Below are positions 24,541-35,530 of a stretch of 64,000 bases of DNA, in pieces. Source of the DNA: Megaleporinus macrocephalus. Its lineage: Eukaryota > Chordata > Actinopteri > Characiformes > Anostomidae. Made by a program: the position numbers and the translations under genes. The notes beneath the pieces were generated by a model, which saw only the letters and a program-made list of their open reading frames with translations, did no database searches and was not told the origin of the DNA. How positions within the stretch are numbered: position 1 is the stretch's first letter; each line of letters opens with the position of its first letter. The DNA lies in assembly GCA_021613375.1 (NCBI GenBank), contig CM038708.1, positions 32,593,059 through 32,657,058 of the forward strand, written 5' to 3'.

Positions 24541-25250
24541 TGTCAGCTTTTTTGGTCTAGCAGGTCTTACATGGTTGTTAGGAGTCCAGTCTTCTCTGTA
24601 TCTTTTAATGTTTTTAAACTTGTTTTGGAAATCTCTTAATAAAAACTTAATAAAATTATGATAATTTTGATAGGGATTTGAAATTGGATTATTTGCCAAG
24701 CAGAAGATGTAAAAGGAATCGCATGTGTCAACATAAATTCCAATAAAATAATAGATGAACAGAAAAAATAGCTGAAAATATGTAGTATGTAGGACCTACA
24801 AAAACATCACATCACGTTATAGCAGAATTGTGTGATGTGGACAATACAGCTACATGTTGTGATTTTAATACACCTTACAATAAATGACATGATCGATATT
24901 CTCCAAAATGAGGCCATGATTCTTCAAAACTAGTGGGATGCTGACATGACACTGGCTCATTTGTATAACATAGCCCTCTGTAATATCAGTATCACAATAT
25001 GGATTAGCAAATTATGTATTGTCTAGTCCTCTGAATAGAGGCTGTATTGATTAGTGTTCTATGCTGTATGGCTTTCTGTTTCTGGAGAGCACCTGTGAAT
25101 TTTCAGCATTGTCAGATACAACATCACTTTCATATAATTTTATGTTTTATTTGATGAAATATTAAAATCTTTAAAGATTCTAAGCTTTCTGTTGTAACAT
25201 CATTTACAACAGAACTTGTAGCATCATTTACTGCTTAAAGATGAACATAG
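24541..25250. other. Intronic sequence with likely hAT-like fragments
   Basis: The segment near 24800-25040 has GTGTGATGTGG, GATCGATATT and TATCAGTATCACAATATGG, words common in fish hAT MITEs, but no termini were found. Confidence 0.35.
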
Positions 25251-25255
25251 TAGAG

Positions 25256-25400
25256 ATTTAAAAAAAGAGTAATTCGGAGTGGTTTAGTGTGAAATGCTTT
25301 GTTCTGGAGAAACTTAGCAAGTCAGAATTATTCACAGTGGCGCTAATAGGAACCAGACATCTCAGGAGTTTAATACCTTTGAAAACCCTCACAGAACAAT
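25256..25400 (-). repeat. Dispersed repeat family C, copy 1 (minus)
   Basis: The reverse complement of this block matches 31290-31445: a CATCTG/GTCTGGTTCCTAT block, then GCTGAGTTTCTC-like, TTTCACA-CAAACCAC-like and GAAT-CTTTTT words in order. Part of the same family also recurs at 25700-25790. Confidence 0.55.
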
Positions 25401-25699
25401 AAAGATACTAAATGGTTAGATGTGCTTTACCTGATGTTTAATACATTGTTTTATGATAATTATGTGATAAAATTTGGGCTTAAAATGTATTTTATTTAAT
25501 TTACTGTAATCCATTAATGCTGGAGGAGTACATGCAGGAGTTCACTGTAAGGCAAAAAAGTCCTTAACGTCATTAACACGACATATAAAAATCAAAAGAC
25601 GCACATGGATGTGGTTTTGGATAATTATTAAAACGTCTTTGTGTCATAGACCCTGATCCTATCGCTGCCACTATAAAGAAATCAGAGTCTAAAAGTTTC

Positions 25700-25790
25700 T
25701 CTATAGTGAACCATTTCACATCCAACCCCTCTGAATGACTGTGTTTAGATCTCAAGGGCTGGATTATTTTTGAACATTTGCTGAAATCCC
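25700..25790 (+). repeat. Dispersed repeat family C, fragment
   Basis: Contains CCATTTCACATCCAACCCCT, GAATGACTGTG and CTCAAGGGCTGGATTATTTTTG, resembling the end of the other copies. Confidence 0.45.
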
Positions 25791-25799
25791 TCTTTAAGG

Positions 25800-26740
25800 C
25801 TGGTTATCATACCTGTTTTTACTTTTCTTGCCTTAATCTCATTGTATTACTACCCGTCCTGTGTTATTGCCTGTTAAATTGAGCACTGTGCAACCATCAA
25901 TAGGCCACTATTGCAATAAATCATACATTGGTGATCGTTGTCATACTGGCTTCTGCACTGTCAGGATGAATACACTCAGATTATCTTGTGAATGAATATG
26001 TACTTTAGTCTTTTTTTTTTACTTTATTGGCGGTCCTACTTTGACAGCACACAGCCTGTTTCTACTCTCAGTAAAGCCTCACAAAACATAATATACTATC
26101 TGAAAGTAAGAAATGGGTCTTAATCCTAAGACATATATTGCCGTATTGCGACAAGGGCATTACTGAAGTGTATATTTAGAACTTTTTAGGCCTTGTTTAT
26201 GAGTGATCTCGGCCCCCATTAACCTCTACTGTAACCTCACTGTGTAGCTCCAGACAAAAAACCATCAGATAAGACGTTTGCAGCTTTCAGTGGGAATTAG
26301 GTAAGAACTGGATGGTTCTGAATTGACTAAAGTATTTTAAAGTCACCCCAAGTATGCAATCTATCAAAACGCTATTTGCATGACATAAAATAAATGAGAA
26401 AATGAAAGCATTTTTGGAACGTTTGTGCAGGGGTGGAAATGCTCTTGTAGTAGCTTCTTGTCATTGAAGCCTAATTACCATATATTGTGAGCGCACCATT
26501 TCCATCCATATTAGAATCAACTGCACGGAGCAAAACGTTCTCAGTTAATGCTCTTTATTCACAACTGTGCATAATAGCCACATGTCCTCTCCTAAGAAGC
26601 GCCACCATACTCTGCTTTGATTGGTCTCTCACCCATCTCATCTGGCCACATTACACCTAACCTGGAGGCATTCTGATGGTCAAAGTTCCTAACACTGTTG
26701 TTTGCTGATGTTGCTGATGGGCAGAAGCTAATATGACTGA
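25800..26740. other. Intronic sequence, nothing recognised
   Basis: No exon-like ORF or repeat boundary seen. Confidence 0.5.
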
Positions 26741-26744
26741 ACTT

Positions 26745-27080
26745 AAAAAGCTGCACTATTTAAGTTTCGGGAATTTGGAGACCTCTCTGGTAGATATGTG
26801 TAATTGCACACAATGTGCAGATCTGTAATGCGATCTGATTGCGAAAGAGAGCTTGACCAGTGTGCCTTCTGAGTATGTAAGTGAAGGATTATTACATCTG
26901 CCATCATACCTTCATGAATATAAAGCTGATTTTGTGTTTGAGGTCTAAATATATAGCCGAACCTTCAGTTTGAGCCTGTGTAAGTAACATTAATGAGCAG
27001 AAATGTATGTGGTGGCCCTTTTATAACTTTTAATGTATTATATCTGCCTTTTTGTGCCACCTTTTTCCATCAACCACAGT
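26745..27080 (+). repeat. Dispersed repeat family A, copy 2
   Basis: A diverged copy of the 17600-17970 repeat in the same orientation, anchored by AATTTGGAGACCTCTCTGGT. Confidence 0.55.
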
Positions 27081-28137
27081 TTTAAATAATGATACTTGAG
27101 CAAAGCTGTTCATTCAAGGAGAACCTTTACTACAGTCTTCCCTTACATACTGAAAATGACCACAAACTTATAAACATGAAAAACAAAACAAAGCATGAAA
27201 GATAAGCTAACCATTCTTCCTATTAACCAATGGCCCACCCTACGCTCCTCAGCCACTGAGCAGAGGTCTCTAGCAGCACAGTGTTTCCACGGCTGGTCTT
27301 CATCTGTAACAATTTAGGCTCTATTATCTTGTAACGTTTTTGTTGGTGATGAAAGTGAACAGCCTAAATGTTTCCATCTCTTGAGCTGCATTCTGCTTCA
27401 TACTGATGGTAAAGTGGATTTATGATGCTTAAATTTATGATGATTTATGACTGTATGTGTGTAATTGTTTGCATTGCATATTGTCCATGTAGCACGCACA
27501 TACACAGACAGCATATATGAACAGGTTGACCCAGTTTCCCACCCATTCAGGACACACAGGATGAAGTTTCAGCATCAAGAGGCCAAATAAAAGTTTGGTG
27601 TGTTTATAATGTAGTCCAGATCATCCCTAGTGTTTTAACAGGAAACTCTGAACATCAGAATAAATCCCCTGAACAAGGGCTGAGTGAGGTTGAACTTTGA
27701 GGATGTAGAAATCACTTTAATGCCGTCATGAGAGAAAAAAAATTCTATGTATTACATATAAAATTTGAAATTGATGATATAAATGATATAAAATACAGTT
27801 TTAAAACAATTTGGAACCAAACTACCTTCTTTAATTGTGTCTTGTTTTTGTATTTATAAGCAGTACACATAGATCTCTTGCCCCCCCCCTTTCTCTCACT
27901 CCTCTCTCTCACTGTCTGTCTCTCTTACTCGTCTGACACTCACAGGTACACACCCTCACACTTAGGGTGATGAGCTACAAAGCACACTCACCTTCCCACT
28001 CAGATAAACAGACAGAGTGCCGCCTGAAGAGTCGAGTGCTAATGAGCCTTTATTTATAAAAGCGCAACACCAGCAATGTGTGAGAGGAAATGATATGAGA
28101 GAGAGAGAGAAATATAGAGAGGAGAGAGACATTTATT
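27081..28137. other. Intronic sequence with a pyrimidine-rich tract
   Basis: A CCCCCCCC run and CTCTCTC-rich sequence lie at 27880-27930. No coding structure seen. Confidence 0.5.
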
Positions 28138-28141
28138 TACA

Positions 28142-28173
<32 letters not shown>

Positions 28174-28178
28174 TACAC

Positions 28179-28264
<86 letters not shown>
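28138..28264. repeat. (CA)n(TA)n compound microsatellite
   Basis: About 40 bp of CA-rich repeat leads directly into about 83 bp of pure TA, one of the longest simple repeats in the window. It may form a cruciform, and its assembled length should be treated as approximate. Confidence 0.97.
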
Positions 28265-28271
<7 letters not shown>

Positions 28272-28289
28272 TCCTTTGTGGTTCTGGCC

Positions 28290-29030
28290 CATGTTAATTT
28301 TTAAAGTCTTTCATGCTGCGAATCTTCTGTTTTACCACATCCCAAAGGCGTTCCTTTGGATTCAGATCAAGTGACTGGAAAAATGCTGCTGCTAAATATT
28401 AAACATCATTGCCAAGTTCATGAAGTCAGTGTGAGATGACTTCTGCTCTCTGACATGGAGCATTATCACACTCAGTAGCCATTAGAAGTCAGACGAGATG
28501 CAAATGATCAGCAGCAATACTCAAATAGAATCCTCATATCATTACACCACCTCCACCAGCCTGGACGGGCTGAATCCATGGATTCATGCTGGGTGCCTCA
28601 GCAGCCTCAGCTCTCTGTTTCTCTCTGACGTGTTCTTCTGCTTTACTAGCCCATCTGCCTCAAGGTTCAATGTGTGAGATGCTTTCCTGCTTGACACAGA
28701 GTGATTATATCTGAGGAACCGCCTAGACGTTCGTTGTTGACCTCTTTTATCAAACAGGCCATGTCTGTCTGCAGATCTATCGCTCACTGGGATTTTTTTT
28801 ATTCTACCATTCTGAGTAGACTGTTGTGCATAAAACCCCAGAAGGTCAGCCAGTCTGGCACCAACAATCATGCCACAGTCATATTGTGACCCCATTCTGA
28901 TGGTTGATGTGAACATTCCCTAAAGCTGCTGGCCCAAGCCTGCATGGTTTTATGCACTGAATTGCTGCTACATGATTGGCTGATCAAATAATTGAATGAA
29001 TGAGTAGATATCCTAATAAAGGGCTCAGTG
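28290..29030 (-). mobile_element. Decayed Tc1-like transposon remnant
   Basis: The plus strand reads ATCCCAAAGGCGTTC, GACATGGAGCATTATC, CCATCTGCCTCAAGGTTC, and CCTAATAAAGGGCTC, the hallmarks of a common teleost Tc1-family element in reverse orientation. The minus-strand ORF 28584-28916 keeps G-M-I-V-G-A-R-L-A-D-L-L-G-F (HTH region) and D-K-R-G-Q-Q-R. The transposase is internally deleted and frameshifted. The 3' part appears cut off at the (TA)n microsatellite. It is non-functional. Confidence 0.75.
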
Positions 29031-29454
29031 GGTAATCCATGCCATTAGCAGCTGTTCAAGAACAATCGGGTTATACATAACATGATCAGGTACAGGGGGG
29101 TTTATATATATAAAGGGGCAATGTCATTACCAAACAGATTTCAACAGAGAGAGATTAAGTCCTGCCAAGCCTGCATAGTGGACACTGCGGCATTATTAGG
29201 TTGAGCTGTAGTGCACTTGAGGGAGGCAGTATATTAGTAGCATGTTATCCAGGTCTGTTTTAAGTGAAAAGACAGATTGGAACCAGAGTTTTAGTTGGAA
29301 TCATTATATCCAAATATTTTATGTCTGTTTACTGTATATCCCATGTCACTCAACCATTAACTATCAACAGGTAGAGGGAACCTTTGTCATAAGTCCTTGT
29401 ACTTAACATATACATACTTAAACATACATACATACATACATACATATATCAAAG

Positions 29455-29600
29455 CTACATATCCTCCTGGGTCACGGTGGTTTTGCATGCTGTAGCTTAT
29501 CTCAGTGCCAAAGGCCAGACATTCTGGACAGGCCACTGGTCCATCATGGGGCATGCACTGGTCCATCATGGGGCATGCACTGGTCCATCATCGGACATGC
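29455..29600 (+). repeat. Retroposon-tail fragment with 22-bp triplication
   Basis: A fragment of the common repeat seen at 48868 (TCTGGACAGGCCACTGGTCCATCATGGGG). It contains three tandem copies of the 22-bp ACTGGTCCATCATGGGGCATGC, the last with substitutions. Confidence 0.55.
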
Positions 29601-30198
29601 TTAAGTAAGGCTCCTTAAGGGTTGGTCACTACAGTGCCCACATTTGATTCAACTCTAGTAAGATAAATTGTACTACTGGTGGTTCTAGGCTGGATTGGTT
29701 GAGGAACTCCACTGATCACTAAACTCTCCTGCAAACAAGTATTTTTAGTCAGTTCTTTTAGGTTCAGATAAATAATAATAAATGGTTTCTAACTGCCAAA
29801 CAACACAGCCACAACCAGTCACATTACAGAACTTTAGTACTTTTCTGAAGAACCATAAAATGATTTTTTTCGTTTTTACCTCTACCCAACTGACGACAAG
29901 TCACATTCTGTTTGCTGCAACATTAAAATTGTGAACGCTAAATACTGTAGCATATAATAGTGGACAGCATAAATAATAGTGATTATGGGACACACTTTAG
30001 TGATATGGTACTAGACATGACACACCTGCAGAAACTATTAATATGGGTTTAATAAGGGTTAGCAGCAGGCGTGGGAACAGAGCGAGTGAAGAGCATTCTG
30101 ATACAAGTGACTGAATTAGACTCGCACATGGCCAGGAAACACAAATGGCCTTATTTAAGAGGGGTTTGAGATCTCTCAACACACAAGGGTTCTTATAG
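29601..30198. other. Intronic sequence, nothing recognised
   Basis: No exon-like ORF or repeat boundary seen. Confidence 0.5.
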
Positions 30199-30228
30199 CG
30201 CACACACACACACACACACACACACACT
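30199..30228. repeat. (CA)n microsatellite
   Basis: About 14 CA dinucleotides. Confidence 0.95.
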
Positions 30229-31280
30229 GTTTCAGACTGTACAGATACTCTGCCAAAGAGTATCATTAATTAATGCCCAGGTGAATATAAATATCATGGC
30301 TCTTAAAGGGAGGCACTTTCAGCTGAAGAGACCCTCAAATCCAACATGGAATTCACACCAGATGCCACACATCAGCAACACTCCAGCGCAGCTCCCATAC
30401 ATTCAAAACACACTTCCACATGTCAGGACCACCTGTAAAAACGTCACTGAGAGTGTTTTATTAGAAAAGTGTGTTACACTATAGAGAAGCATACCCACTC
30501 TGATTTCTTTTCACTGGTGAGCAAAGTAGCTCTGTTTCCATCCACTTTCTAAAAACACTGCAAGCAGTAAAATAAAAATGTGTAAAAAAAAAATTCTGCT
30601 ACTCAGGATCTTGTTTCCATCGACTCACTTTCAGCAATAAACATGTATTACGTAATGGCATATTTTTGTAATTTCCTATAGAAATGAGTGTTTGTGTTTC
30701 TCTGCTATATAGAGCTGTATAGAGCTATACAGAGATGTTTTCATGTAAGGAGAAATCTGCTACACAACATTTACTGTAAATGTGTCAATTTAAGGTTTTA
30801 ATGTAGGTTTTTGTGACACTTCAGGTTTTTCAACTGAAAACAAAGTAGTGACTAAAACGTACCTAAAGCATAGTATGACGTTTTAATGTAAATTATACTA
30901 TAAAATAAACTAGGAAATAAAATAAGTGGTAATCTCAAAAAAGGGTGGAATGGTTCATGTGGTTTGTGGTTGGAGGGGCTCGAACATTACTGATAATTTC
31001 TCTTTCCAAAGTCTACACACTGTTTGAAATATTACTTTAGATGGTAATGTAACTAGTATATACAACACTAATATAATCTTTTTATTTATTGTCCAAAGCA
31101 AGCAATTATGTTGGTTATTGATATTAGGATAATGGCAAAATAGTGAATCTGAAGAAAAAAAAAACTTTTCTATTGTGGAATATTTTGACATAGAGCGCCC
31201 TTTATATAGCTTTGTGCCACTAATGGATTTTTAAAAAATCCTATGTAATATTTCAAAGATAAAGTAAATCAATGCCTCAA
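30229..31280. other. Intronic sequence, nothing recognised
   Basis: AT-rich, without exon-like ORF. Short poly-A tracts occur near 30584 and 31156. Confidence 0.5.
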
Positions 31281-31445
31281 GCATGAGGCAGTGTGTCTAT
31301 AGCCATTTCATGAAATCATTAAAGCCTTCAGTCATCTGGTTCCTATCACCACCACGTTGAACAGCTCTGCTGAGTTTCTCTAAAACTATGTATTTCACAT
31401 CAAACCACCCAGAATGGTCTTAATTTCTTTTTGACCATTTAATTG
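31280..31445 (+). repeat. Dispersed repeat family C, copy 2 (plus)
   Basis: Matches the reverse complement of 25256-25400 over about 140 bp with substitutions and small gaps (CATCTGGTTCCTATCACC, GCTGAGTTTCTCTAAAAC, TTTCACATCAAACCACC). Confidence 0.55.
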
Positions 31446-33425
31446 TTATACAGATACTTTGAGGAGTCCCTGCTGTTACATGTCTCAGCTTCATGTGTGT
31501 GCTGGTGGAAAAAAGCTAACCTGTGCAGTGCTTTGACCTCTGCAGGTCCAGGTAACAGAGGTCTAGTGGGTGTTAGTATTGATTTTAGACAGATAATGAG
31601 ACACACACACACACACATATATATGCTCCAGTAATTGTGTGTGAACCTTATTTGTAACCATTTGCAAGTTTTTCCATCATCTAAGATCTTTGAAAATAAT
31701 TGATGTTTTCATAGTTTTGTCAATGCTGTCTAACTGAGTGATGCTTACAGCACCAGTGTTGGGGTTTTCTACCTGAAAGCCATTTAAAGAGTTTGAAATA
31801 TTACTATAATACTTTGTAATAAAGTGGACAGAAATCCTTTTAGCGAGACACGCTTGTGATGATAATCTATAAAGGCGCATTATCAAGATTATTGCTTTGA
31901 ATGCGTTCATTATGCCTTTAATGATCTCATTCTCTCATTCTCTTTCTCATTTATCACACCTACCACTATTCTTTTGGCTGTAATTTCAGTCTCAGCTCTT
32001 TTGGCTCTTGTTTTCCTGACACTTAAATGCTTATCATAAAGGGAACAGTGTCTGAATGAGCTTTGTGAAGTATTTGAGTGAGCTGCAGTGAGGTAGAGTT
32101 GAGGACAGGGGGGAGAACCCCTGACCCTTTTGGGCCGAAATTGATAACCGCTTATGTTTGAGAGACTCTAAATGCTTAATATACAGCAAAATTTGAGGAC
32201 AGGTGCAGTTTGCTTGCGTTAGTCAATGTAGGTAAGAACTTTCAGTACTCCAGCCTGATGGCCTGATCTTTCTTTCCTGTCTTTCTGTCCTGTCACTTTC
32301 AGTTAATGTCATATGACAGCAACATCAAAACACCAAGCTATGCTACGCTCAGTTTGACAATGTGTGAGACCGTAAAGTCTGTCACCCTCATTTATGCCAG
32401 TATGACTTTATTACAACATTGAAAACCATGTAGTCTGATGCTAGAATGTAATAATCAAAAGACAACTGGCACCATCTCCTAGTGTTTATGAACAGAGTAA
32501 TTGAAAAGTTGCCGAACATTGTTGATCGTTTTTGAGAATTTGGAGAAATTAGATTTCTATAGGAAATTTCTGTTGCTGCTGAGATATTGCTAGGCAGTTG
32601 CATGGAATCCCAGGTGTTTTTTAAGGTGTCATGAGATTTCTGACTGGTCACAACTGAAATAACGATAAGCAAGCACTCGTTCGCCTCTTTCCAGCTTTTT
32701 AGAATGGCGGGTCATTCTCAGTCAATTTTTTTTCATTTTCATACAGTCCTCTTGTGCAGGTGGTAATCTAAAAGCCTACACTGCCTACATTCTCCCAGAG
32801 TGGAGAATTACTGAGAATGAATTGGAATTGTAAATCATCATGACATTTGAATGTGATGCAGTGTAACAGTGTGAATGAGCTGTAGGTCAGCAGTAAAGAC
32901 AGACAGTAACGTTCTTCAGTGTGCCTAATCTTCCTGAGTCACTTCCTGAGCAGTTATAACACCTCTGACCATTTCCTAAAGAGAGAGACCGATTCCAGCA
33001 CACCAATGTACAGACATGAAGAGGAAATATAAGCCAATCAGAAATAAACAAGTACATATCTTCACAAAAAGCTTTTTTGTGATTAGTTCAGAGATAATAG
33101 TTGCTGCTTGCTTTGCAATTGGGGGGGAGGCAAAGACAAAACCTGGAGAGGAATTCCCCCCCTCAGCGCCCCTCTAGCGCCAGCTCTGGGTAGCAGGATC
33201 TACTAGACATGCCTAAATTAAGCATTTATAGTCTTTTGTGTCTTTGTAATTATTTGTACAAAAGACTTAAAATCACTTAAATTCACTTAAATTTGAACTG
33301 ACTGACATTTAAATATAGCAGAATCTTAAATTGTCCCTTTTCATTTAACTCTTCTTTTATTTAACTTTTTGTTTTAAATGTTCTGTTTATTTCCAACTTT
33401 AAATTGCAAATTTCAGTTAGACACA

Positions 33426-33428
<3 letters not shown>
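31446..33428. other. Intronic sequence, nothing recognised
   Basis: Contains a short (CA)n(TA)n run at 31599-31624. No exon-like ORF or repeat boundary seen. Confidence 0.5.

Positions 33429-33464
<36 letters not shown>
33429..33464. repeat. (TG)n microsatellite
   Basis: About 18 TG dinucleotides. Confidence 0.95.
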
Positions 33465-33465
<1 letters not shown>

Positions 33466-33671
33466 ACAGGTGTGTGAAAATGAAGATCTAGGTTTGTAGT
33501 GTGAGAAATCTCTCTTTTCGTAGTTCTCATTGCGTGTTCTATGACTAAGCTTTGAGTCATGCATGAATTACAGCTTTGTTTTACCTAATCGACACCTGGA
33601 CCAGTGTACAGCATGTCTCTATGTGTGTCCAAGCTTTAAGCACTTTGCATACATATCATTTATATGCTATA

Positions 33672-33674
<3 letters not shown>

Positions 33675-33735
<61 letters not shown>
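33675..33735. repeat. (TG)n microsatellite
   Basis: About 29 uninterrupted TG dinucleotides. It yields spurious Cys-Val ORFs. Confidence 0.97.
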
Positions 33736-33738
<3 letters not shown>

Positions 33739-34798
33739 TATGTGGAATTTTTATTCACCTACACCTGAAAATGATCAACAGCAAAATGAAGAAATTAGAT
33801 TTTGAACTATTTCTGGGTTACTATTCAAAAATATTTTTACACTGGTGCACCTCTACTTGAGTAAACATAAAGTCAAAAATGGGAATTACACTAGCCAGCG
33901 CAGGTGAGGATCAAAGAGCAGGGCTAATGGAGGCAAATGTGTTCAGGAAGGAGGAACAGGTGTGGGTAAGAATGGTTAATTCTGGGGGGAATCAGAGCAC
34001 GCGACGGCCTGTCACATCCACAGCAGTCAATAGGGACTGGAAGCATTGACGGCTGTGAGGAGAGCAGAAATAAATCTGCATTAATGCTGTAGCTGCAGAA
34101 ACCAGAACCCAAAGTCACGTCACGTTTGACAGTTTTTGCTCGCTTTGTGACATTTCTTCAGAAAACTGGAAAAAAACTCAAATGAAAGGCTCCAGAGTGA
34201 AGTAACTGTCTAGCGTTGAAAGCTCAGCCCCCAGTGATGCCACAGCCATCCATGGCCGGAAGTCCATGAGAGCATGATTGGCCTTTCTGAATGACTCTCC
34301 TTCGCTCTCCATTACTAGCCAGTTGGCTTCCATTGGGCTGCCAGCCTTCTCGTCCACTGACTTTGAGCTGCCCAGTGACTTGTTGACACCACAGAGTTTC
34401 CTGTATTTGCTTTATACGCACTGGGTGTTGTAGTGCAAGAACATTTACGGTTAAAAACATGAATAAAAGCCGACTAGCCCACCATGTGTAGAATGGCACT
34501 GTTCATTGTGGCTGCCGTAGCCGGTTACTTTACAAATTCCCTGATGTGGGGTGTAATATTCAGCAGCAGGCTGCACATTGGCACTGCAAGGGGGCTTTAT
34601 GAGAGCCCCCTCACTGGGACTTCATCCGTTTCACATCAGTGACTCAGGATGTCTCAGGATGACTCAGCATGTGGGCAACTTCTTTTCTTTTGACTTTTTC
34701 TTCCTTTGTGTTCGGCCTCTGTGTGTATTCCTGCAATTAAGAAGAATAAATCAGTCGCTTTGACTTTTCGAGACAAGAGGTCAGTACTTTACTCACAC
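33736..34798. other. Intronic sequence, nothing recognised
   Basis: Moderate GC and unique in appearance. No exon with matching splice signals was found. Confidence 0.45.
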
Positions 34799-35197
34799 AC
34801 ACATACTAGGGCTGTGTGTTGGCAAGAACCTGGCGATACAATACGTATCATGATACAGCGGTCACGATTCAATGTATCGCGATATTCTGCAATACTTCAA
34901 GTAAAGTGATTTATTGTTTTTTTAAATCCTACTTAATTAAACACACCACTATATAATCAGGTTTGCTAGTGCCTAAAACAGCATTGCGCCCTTGTGCTGC
35001 TTATTAATGTTGGAGTGGAGCTGAAAATGGATTACAACACTGTCATCTAGTGGTCAGAGGTTTAAACACACTATGATTCACTGTCTGCCAGGAAACTGTG
35101 TATCGATACTGTGTTTTTGAGAATCGATACAGTATCACTAAACATAATATCCCGATATTCAATATTTTCGATATTTTCTTACACCCATAACACATAC
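34799..35197. mobile_element. hAT-type MITE (TAGGGCT family) with perfect 8-bp target-site duplication
   Basis: The element at 34807-35189 (383 bp) starts TAGGGCTGTG and ends TACACCCATA. It is flanked by identical ACACATAC 8-mers (34799-34806 and 35190-35197). Internal words GCAAGAACCTGGCGATACAA and GAATCGATACAGTATCAC match the 11699-12018 copy. It is non-coding. Part of the target duplication lies in CA-rich sequence, which slightly weakens its weight. Confidence 0.85.
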
Positions 35198-35224
35198 ACG
35201 CGCACACAGAGGGCCAGTATCGAA

Positions 35225-35530
35225 AGAAAGTCAACTCTTGTTTTGTCCATTGGTTAATTCTTGTTGTCAGCTTTTCTTCCTGAGAGGCAGCTGTCTTGGA
35301 TTAACAGCCAAAATCAACAGAACGTGTTTAAATGCTCACACAATCAAAATCTGCACGCCAAGGATCTTAACCTTCTTTCTCACCTGTAATGGAGTTCAAA
35401 GCAATCATCTGTAAGTCCTTTTTAATGTGAAGTGAGCCGACCTGTGTGTTCCTGACATCATTCCTTTGTAGTTATTTCTGTCTTTGTGCCCTAAAAATAC
35501 ATTATCCCTAAATGGAAACAGCAGTACAAT
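35225..35530. promoter_or_regulatory. Candidate conserved non-coding block
   Basis: Complex non-repetitive sequence with a CAGCTG E-box (near 35288), TTGGATTAACAG, AATCAACAGAACGTG, ATCAAAATC, GGAGTTCAAAGCAATC and TTCCTTTGTAG words. It resembles intronic enhancers by composition only. Confidence 0.2.

Noticed and set aside
33563..33860. Cys-Val repeat ORFs
   Set aside because: Translations of a (TG)n microsatellite.
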